Of a DNA stretch of 64,000 nt, positions 59,888-64,000 are shown in pieces; the first letter of the stretch is position 1, and the number at the start of each line of letters is the position of its first letter. Position numbers and translations under genes: made by a program. This DNA comes from an uncultured Bacilli bacterium (lineage in GTDB: Bacteria > Bacillota_I > Bacilli_A > RF39 > UBA660), in assembly GCA_934182615.1 (NCBI GenBank), contig CAKPRO010000002.1:1-64000 (forward strand), given 5' to 3'. Under the pieces are notes generated by a model, which saw nothing but the letters and a program-made list of their open reading frames with translations, did not search any database and was not told the origin of the DNA.

Positions 59888-60631
59888 ATGAGAATGTTAC
59901 TGAAGAATAAGAGAAAGAAAAAAAGTAAAGTTATTAATACTATTATTGTTATTTTTATATTTCTGATATTATTTGTTATTATATTTATTAATTATTATTC
60001 TAATAAATCCAGAGATGTACTTATGGCTTATGCTGAGGCTGAAACTAGGAAACTTACTGTTTTAGTTATTAATAAGGCTATTACTAAACAGATGAGTGAT
60101 TCATGGGCTGATGATATTTTTGATATTGTTTATAACGATAAAGGGGAAATTGTTTTAATTGATTTTAATAGTAAGAATTCTTCTAAAATACTTAGTACTA
60201 TGACTAGTTTAATTGAACTTAATCTTAGGGCTATTGAAGAAGGAAAGATTGATATGTTAGAACTTCCTCTTAATAGTTTAGATGCTTATGATATGGATTT
60301 GCTTGATAAGGGCATTATTACTTATATTCCTTTTGGTATGGTTACTGGTTCTAGTCTTTTATATAATCTTGGTCCTAAGATTCCAGTTAAGTTATCTTTA
60401 GTGGGAGATGTTGTTACTGGATTTTCTACGGATGTTACAGAATATGGTATTAATAATGCTTTAATTAAATTAATGATTGATGTTAAAGTTGATACGAGGA
60501 TTATTTTACCTATTATTAGTGAAGAAATTAATATTGATGCTAGTATTCCTATCGCTATGAAAGTTGTGCAGGGTAAAATTCCTGATTATTATATGAATGG
60601 TTTTAGTAGTAGGTCTAATATAAGTAATTAA
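59888..60631 (+). CDS. yunB: Sporulation protein YunB
   Basis: 247 residues. A basic start and one membrane helix (about 18-37) precede a domain with AYAEAETRKLTVLVINKAI, IPFGMVTGSSLLYNLGPKIPVK and TEYGINNALIKLMIDVKVD. These are the YunB signatures; the protein is made in the mother cell (sigma-E) in Bacillus and is needed for full spore formation. CATATAAT (59875-59882), a sigma-E/A-like -10, lies 5 nt before the ATG and no ribosome binding site is seen, so the mRNA may be leaderless, with ATG 59894 as an alternative. Confidence 0.85.
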   Translation: MRMLLKNKRKKKSKVINTIIVIFIFLILFVIIFINYYSNKSRDVLMAYAEAETRKLTVLVINKAITKQMSDSWADDIFDIVYNDKGEIVLIDFNSKNSSKILSTMTSLIELNLRAIEEGKIDMLELPLNSLDAYDMDLLDKGIITYIPFGMVTGSSLLYNLGPKIPVKLSLVGDVVTGFSTDVTEYGINNALIKLMIDVKVDTRIILPIISEEINIDASIPIAMKVVQGKIPDYYMNGFSSRSNISN

Positions 60632-60665
60632 ACTGTCTATTTATTGTAAATAGATAGTTTTTTTC
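60631..60665 (+). terminator. Intrinsic terminator of yunB
   Basis: A 13-bp stem, AACTGTCTATTTA (60631-60643) with TAAATAGATAGTT (60647-60659), includes one G-U pair and is followed by TTTTTC. Confidence 0.85.
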
Positions 60666-60694
60666 TTTACTTATTGGATTTTATTTTATATAAT
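60666..60694 (+). promoter_or_regulatory. Promoter of sufB, fused to the preceding terminator
   Basis: TTTACT (60666-60671), a 17-nt spacer and TATAAT (60689-60694). Confidence 0.72.
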
Positions 60695-60714
60695 AAGGGT
60701 GCAAGGTGATATAA

Positions 60715-62025
60715 ATGAAATTAACTAAAGAAGTAGTAGAAAAAATATCTAGTATTAAGGGAGAACCTAAATGGATGCTTGATTTTAGACTTAGATCTCT
60801 TGATGCTTTTTTAAAGAGTAATAATCCTAATTTTGGACCTAAACTTGATATTGATTATGATAACATTACTTATTATAAAGAGAGAGAGAATAATTTAACA
60901 GATAATTGGAATAATATTTCTTGTGATGTTAGAAATATTTTTGATAATTTGGGTGTTATCTCTGCTGAAGCAAAATACTTAGATGGTATGGGGGCTCAAT
61001 ATGATAGTGAAGTTATTTATCATAATATGAATGAGGAGTTAAAGAAAAAGAATGTTATCTTTATGGATACTGATAGTGCTTTAAGAGAGTATCCTGAATT
61101 ATTTAAAAAATATTTTAATACTTTAGTTAAATATAATGAGAATAAATTTACAGCTTTAAATGGTGCTGTATGGAGTGGAGGAACTTTTATTTATATTCCT
61201 CCTAATACAGAACTTGATAGACCTCTTCAGAGTTATTTTAGAATTAATAGTAAGAATATGGGACAGTTTGAGAGAACACTTATTATTGTTGATGATAATA
61301 GTAGTGTTCATTATATGGAGGGATGTACTGCTCCTACTTATACAGAGGATTCTCTTCATGCAGCAGTAGTTGAAATATTTGTTGGTAAGAATAGTAAGTG
61401 TAGATATAGTACTGTACAGAATTGGTCTACGGATGTATATAACTTAGTTACTAAAAGGGCTATCGTTGAAGAGAATGGTTTAATGGAATGGATTGATGGT
61501 AATGTTGGTTCTAAGACTAATATGAAATATCCCGCTTGTATTTTAAAAGGTGATTATGCGAGAGGTACTTGTGTTAGTGTTGCTGCTGCTGGTAGTGGTC
61601 AGATACAAGATTCTGGTGCTAAAATGATTCATTTGGGTAAATATACAAAGAGTAATATTATATCTAAATCTATTGCATCAGGTGGTGGTAATGCTACTTA
61701 TAGAGGTACTGTTAAAATTACGAAGAATGCAATTGGCTCAAAGGCTTCAGTTAAATGTGATACTTTGATTCTTGATGATAAATCTAAGAGTGATACTATT
61801 CCTACTAATATTGTTAATAATAATAGTTCTTTTATGGAACATGAGGCAACAGTATCAAAGATTAGTGAAGATAAGTTATTTTATTTGATGAGTAGAGGAC
61901 TTGATGAGGATAAGGCTAAAGAACTTATTATTATGGGATTTATATCAGCATTTAGAGAGGAATTACCAACAGAGTATGCAGTAGAACTTAACAGACTACT
62001 TGCTATTAATATAGGAGATAAATAA
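60715..62025 (+). CDS. sufB: SufB, Fe-S cluster scaffold subunit
   Basis: 436 residues. YLDGMGAQYDSEVIYHN, FIYIPPNT, GCTAPTYTEDSLHAAVVEI, SVKCDTLILDD and MEHEATVSKISEDKLFYLMSRGL are SufB hallmarks, including the conserved cysteine and the C-terminal MEHEA. SufB is the scaffold of the SufBCD complex and needs SufC and SufD. None of sufC, sufD, sufS or sufU is adjacent, whereas most Firmicutes have them in one operon, so the rest must be elsewhere. AGGTGAT precedes the ATG. Confidence 0.96.
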   Translation: MKLTKEVVEKISSIKGEPKWMLDFRLRSLDAFLKSNNPNFGPKLDIDYDNITYYKERENNLTDNWNNISCDVRNIFDNLGVISAEAKYLDGMGAQYDSEVIYHNMNEELKKKNVIFMDTDSALREYPELFKKYFNTLVKYNENKFTALNGAVWSGGTFIYIPPNTELDRPLQSYFRINSKNMGQFERTLIIVDDNSSVHYMEGCTAPTYTEDSLHAAVVEIFVGKNSKCRYSTVQNWSTDVYNLVTKRAIVEENGLMEWIDGNVGSKTNMKYPACILKGDYARGTCVSVAAAGSGQIQDSGAKMIHLGKYTKSNIISKSIASGGGNATYRGTVKITKNAIGSKASVKCDTLILDDKSKSDTIPTNIVNNNSSFMEHEATVSKISEDKLFYLMSRGLDEDKAKELIIMGFISAFREELPTEYAVELNRLLAINIGDK

Positions 62026-63315
62026 ATGAAAAAGATACTAGGATTTTTATTTGCAGTTGTTATTTTGGGGTGCGGTGGTTATTTTGTATATGTTAATTAT
62101 ATTAAAAGTAAAGTACCCAAACTTAATTTAGAAGAAGAGGTTAGTAATGCTTCTAAATATTATGTTTATGGTAATCATTTTAATATAGAAGGTAATATTG
62201 ATATTAAAGATAAGAATTATGATAGTTTATGTCTTACTTTATATAATGGTGAGGATAAAGATATAGAAATTACTTCTGATACTGATGGTGGTAAGATTAA
62301 TTATTATATTTCTAATCTTATTAATGATGGTTTATATTTAGATAATTTAGATATTGGTACTTATTATTTAGTACTTAAGGCTACTTATTCTAATAGTGAG
62401 GATAGTGAAAAGCCTATTATTAAATATTATGGTATTAAGAATGATACTAAGTATAAGAAAACTGTTTATTATACTTTATCTAAATATAATAATATAATTA
62501 CTATTGATTCTAATAATGAATATAATACTTTAGAATTTGTTGTTAAAAAGAATAATAGTAAGAATAAGAATTATGATGTTACTATTGATCCAGGTCATGG
62601 TGGTATGGATGGCGGAGGTGCTTCTGGCAATTATAAAGAAACTGATTTTACTATGGATATTAGTAAGAAAGTTAAAAGTAATTTAGAGAAAGCTGGTATT
62701 ACTGTTAAATTAACTCATGATGAAGGTGATATTGATAAAAATCATGTTATGGATGAGTATAATAAAGGTGGTAGGGCGGTTATTCCTAATGAGGTTAAAA
62801 GTAAATATACTTTCTCTATTCATATTAATAAGAGTGGTTCTTCTAAAGTAAAAGGAATTGAAGTATATACTCCTAGTGATATTAATTATGATTTAGCTAA
62901 AGATATAGTAAATAATATTACTAGTAATACTAGTTTAGGATGTTCTTCAAATAAGGTATATAAAGAGTTTGATGGTATTTATACTCATAACTTTACTGAG
63001 AGTGAAGTTAAGTCTGCGATTGATGGATATGATGAAAAAAATTATAAACATTATAATGTTACTACTAAGTCTAATTATTTATATATGATTAGAGAAACAG
63101 GAGGCTTTATGACTGGTGCTTATGTTGATAATAGTAATCCTGATAAGATAGGAGTTAATCCTTACTATGATAGTAATATTGGTAATGAATCTTACTTATT
63201 AGAACTTGGTTATATATCTAATAGTACTGATGTTAATACTTTAAAAGAAGAGCAAGATGCTTTAGCAAAGGCTATTTCTGATTCAATTATTAAAGAAATT
63301 AATGAAAAAGTGTAA
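62026..63315 (+). CDS. N-acetylmuramoyl-L-alanine amidase, membrane-anchored
   Basis: 429 residues. An N-terminal membrane anchor (about 4-26) precedes a beta-type region (about 45-175) and an Amidase_3 domain from about residue 185. Zinc ligands are seen in DPGHGGMDGG, the glutamate of KETDFTMDI and FSIHINKSGS; the catalytic glutamate is in LELGYISN. It cleaves the bond between MurNAc and L-Ala outside the cell. An insertion of about 40 residues near GFMTGAYVDNSNPDKIG is larger than usual. The ATG directly follows the sufB stop. Confidence 0.9.
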   Translation: MKKILGFLFAVVILGCGGYFVYVNYIKSKVPKLNLEEEVSNASKYYVYGNHFNIEGNIDIKDKNYDSLCLTLYNGEDKDIEITSDTDGGKINYYISNLINDGLYLDNLDIGTYYLVLKATYSNSEDSEKPIIKYYGIKNDTKYKKTVYYTLSKYNNIITIDSNNEYNTLEFVVKKNNSKNKNYDVTIDPGHGGMDGGGASGNYKETDFTMDISKKVKSNLEKAGITVKLTHDEGDIDKNHVMDEYNKGGRAVIPNEVKSKYTFSIHINKSGSSKVKGIEVYTPSDINYDLAKDIVNNITSNTSLGCSSNKVYKEFDGIYTHNFTESEVKSAIDGYDEKNYKHYNVTTKSNYLYMIRETGGFMTGAYVDNSNPDKIGVNPYYDSNIGNESYLLELGYISNSTDVNTLKEEQDALAKAISDSIIKEINEKV

Positions 63316-63365
63316 AATTTGTGTAAAGTTAGTAAATTTTTAAAAGATGTTTTTGAGATATATTT

Positions 63366-63436
63366 TTTTAGGGAAAAAATTCTTTTCTGGCCGAGAAACG
63401 ATGATTTTCCCTATTTTTTTATAGGGGAAAATCATG
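63366..63436 (+). promoter_or_regulatory. Mutually exclusive hairpins upstream of ssb
   Basis: Structure 1: AGGGAAAA (63370-63377) with TTTTCCCT (63405-63412), enclosing an inner hairpin TTTCT-GGCCG-AGAAA (63384-63398) and followed by ATTTTTTT, resembles a terminator. Structure 2: ATGATTTTCCCTAT (63401-63414) with ATAGGGGAAAATCAT (63421-63435), one bulge, uses the same TTTTCCC. Only one can form at a time, as in attenuators or riboswitches. It lies after the amidase gene and before the ssb promoter, so it may end the upstream operon. Confidence 0.55.
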
Positions 63437-63446
63437 TTTTAAAAAT

Positions 63447-63476
63447 TTGCAAATAATATTCCTTTTTTGGTATAGT
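63447..63476 (+). promoter_or_regulatory. Promoter of ssb
   Basis: TTGCAA (63447-63452), an 18-nt spacer and TATAGT (63471-63476) with TGG before it. GAAAGGAGGG is the ribosome binding site. Confidence 0.65.
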
Positions 63477-63496
63477 GATGGCGAAAGGAGGGAATT

Positions 63497-63865
63497 ATGG
63501 TTAATCAAATAGTTTTAGTAGGAAGAATTGCTAGAGCTCCTGAAACAAAGGTTACGGAAAATGGTAAGAAATATGCTACTTTAACTCTTGCAGTACCAAG
63601 GAACTATAAGAATGTTAACGGTGAATATGATACTGACTTTTTAGATTGTACTTTATGGTCTGCAGTTGCGGAATCTACTAGTGAGTATTGTGACACTGGC
63701 GACATGATTGGTGTTAAAGGTAGAGTTCAAACAAGAATTATTGAATCTCCTGATGGAGTTAAGAGAAAAAAGACTGAGATAGTAGCAGAGAAAGTTACTT
63801 TTCTTACTTCTAATCCTAATCGTAAAAAGGATACTATAGAAGATTCTTCTTTAGAAGAAGAATAG
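63497..63865 (+). CDS. ssb: Single-stranded DNA-binding protein
   Basis: 122 residues. The OB fold starts VNQIVLVGRIARAPETKVTENG and continues with FLDCTLWSAVAES and GDMIGVKGRVQTR. The tail is short and acidic (DTIEDSSLEEE) but lacks the usual DDDIPF end, which binds partner proteins. It could be a second SSB or a phage-like one; rpsF and rpsR, its usual neighbours, are absent here. It is followed at once by a terminator. Confidence 0.88.
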   Translation: MVNQIVLVGRIARAPETKVTENGKKYATLTLAVPRNYKNVNGEYDTDFLDCTLWSAVAESTSEYCDTGDMIGVKGRVQTRIIESPDGVKRKKTEIVAEKVTFLTSNPNRKKDTIEDSSLEEE

Positions 63866-63871
63866 TTGTTT

Positions 63872-63897
63872 GAGGCCAAGAAATTTGGCCTCTTTTC
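63872..63897 (+). terminator. Intrinsic terminator of ssb
   Basis: GAGGCCAA (63872-63879), GAAAT, TTGGCCTC (63885-63892), then TTTTC. Confidence 0.9.
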
Positions 63898-63929
63898 AAT
63901 TAAAAAATTAAAAAAAATGTAAAAAGGGG

Positions 63930-63958
63930 TTGATATATTTTTATTTTGTTGTTATTAT
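63930..63958 (+). promoter_or_regulatory. Promoter of a gene beyond the window
   Basis: TTGATA (63930-63935), a 17-nt spacer and TATTAT (63953-63958). AAGGAAGTGAT follows near 63975, but the frame after it (ATG TAT CTC TTA TAA) stops after four codons, so the true start is probably past the window edge or the short frame is a leader peptide. Confidence 0.6.
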
Positions 63959-64000
63959 ATATAGTCAAGAAAAGGAAGTGATGTATCTCTTATAAAATTA

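Noticed and set aside
1..64000. Mollicutes genetic code (TGA as tryptophan)
   Set aside because: Many well-defined proteins end at TGA and tryptophans in conserved motifs are TGG.
1..64000. CRISPR array, prophage, insertion sequence or integrative element
   Set aside because: No regularly spaced direct repeats, transposase, integrase or phage structural genes are seen; composition is even across the window.

Overview
The window looks like a chromosomal segment of an AT-rich, endospore-forming member of the Firmicutes, most like the uncultivated small-genome gut Bacilli (RF39 / Erysipelotrichia-like). This placement is inferred from gene content and order. The dnaG-sigA-trmK, spoVID-ysxE, rpsT-gpr, cdaA-cdaR and perR-rubrerythrin blocks are typical of Bacilli. 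Shine-Dalgarno sequences are strong (GGAGG or AGGTGAT types). Promoters are sigma-A-like with 17-nt spacers, often with extended -10 (TGn) elements. TGA is a stop codon, so this is not the Mycoplasma code. No prophage, insertion sequence, rRNA or CRISPR array is visible. The only tRNA is tRNA-Gly(GCC) on the minus strand at 16161-16235.

Layout. 1-5 kb: an unknown gene, a MurD-MurC fusion, a PerR-like regulator with rubrerythrin, and TspO. 5-13.4 kb: a family 2 glycosyltransferase, then an arginine module made of an ABC importer, an arginine deiminase fused to ornithine carbamoyltransferase, carbamate kinase and a YfcC/ArcD-type carrier. 13.4-22 kb: an unknown gene, an ABC-F ATPase, tRNA-Gly, ffh, an ASCH protein, a CotD-like coat protein, a Dam-type methyltransferase, and on the minus strand an M14 peptidase and murE. 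22-28 kb: a 980-residue surface protein that carries its own sortase domain, then cdaA-cdaR. 28-32 kb: small membrane genes, a candidate structured RNA, typA and the cotJ operon. 32-38.6 kb: a Ytr-like five-gene ABC transporter operon with a GntR regulator. 38.7-47.6 kb: cvpA, trxA, two TasA-like exported proteins, holA, sspI, hemW, mscS, an HD hydrolase and a polysaccharide deacetylase. 47.8-53 kb: dnaG-sigA-trmK and spoVID-ysxE. 53-64 kb: recD2, rpsT/gpr, gap, a rhodanese, yunB, sufB, a cell-wall amidase and ssb.

How the parts work together. Peptidoglycan synthesis and turnover recur (MurD-MurC, MurE with a meso-DAP-type DNPR motif, M14 peptidase, amidase, deacetylase, CdaA/CdaR, Ytr transporter). 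Spore genes are scattered through the window (sspI, gpr, cotJ, spoVID/ysxE, yunB, a CotD-like gene), and sigma-G- and sigma-E-like promoters can be read in front of sspI and spoVID. The arginine module would import arginine and convert it to ornithine, CO2, NH3 and ATP.

Most notable observations: (1) a thioester/CnaB adhesin and a sortase in one polypeptide; (2) the ADI-OTC fusion; (3) one operator sequence placed identically in two promoters 27 kb apart, which links a glycosyltransferase to the Ytr-like operon; (4) an intergenic family of paired hairpins with GAC...GGC apical loops and compensatory stem changes, a candidate undescribed RNA; (5) two alternative hairpins upstream of ssb. All functional statements are read by eye from sequence; no database search was run.
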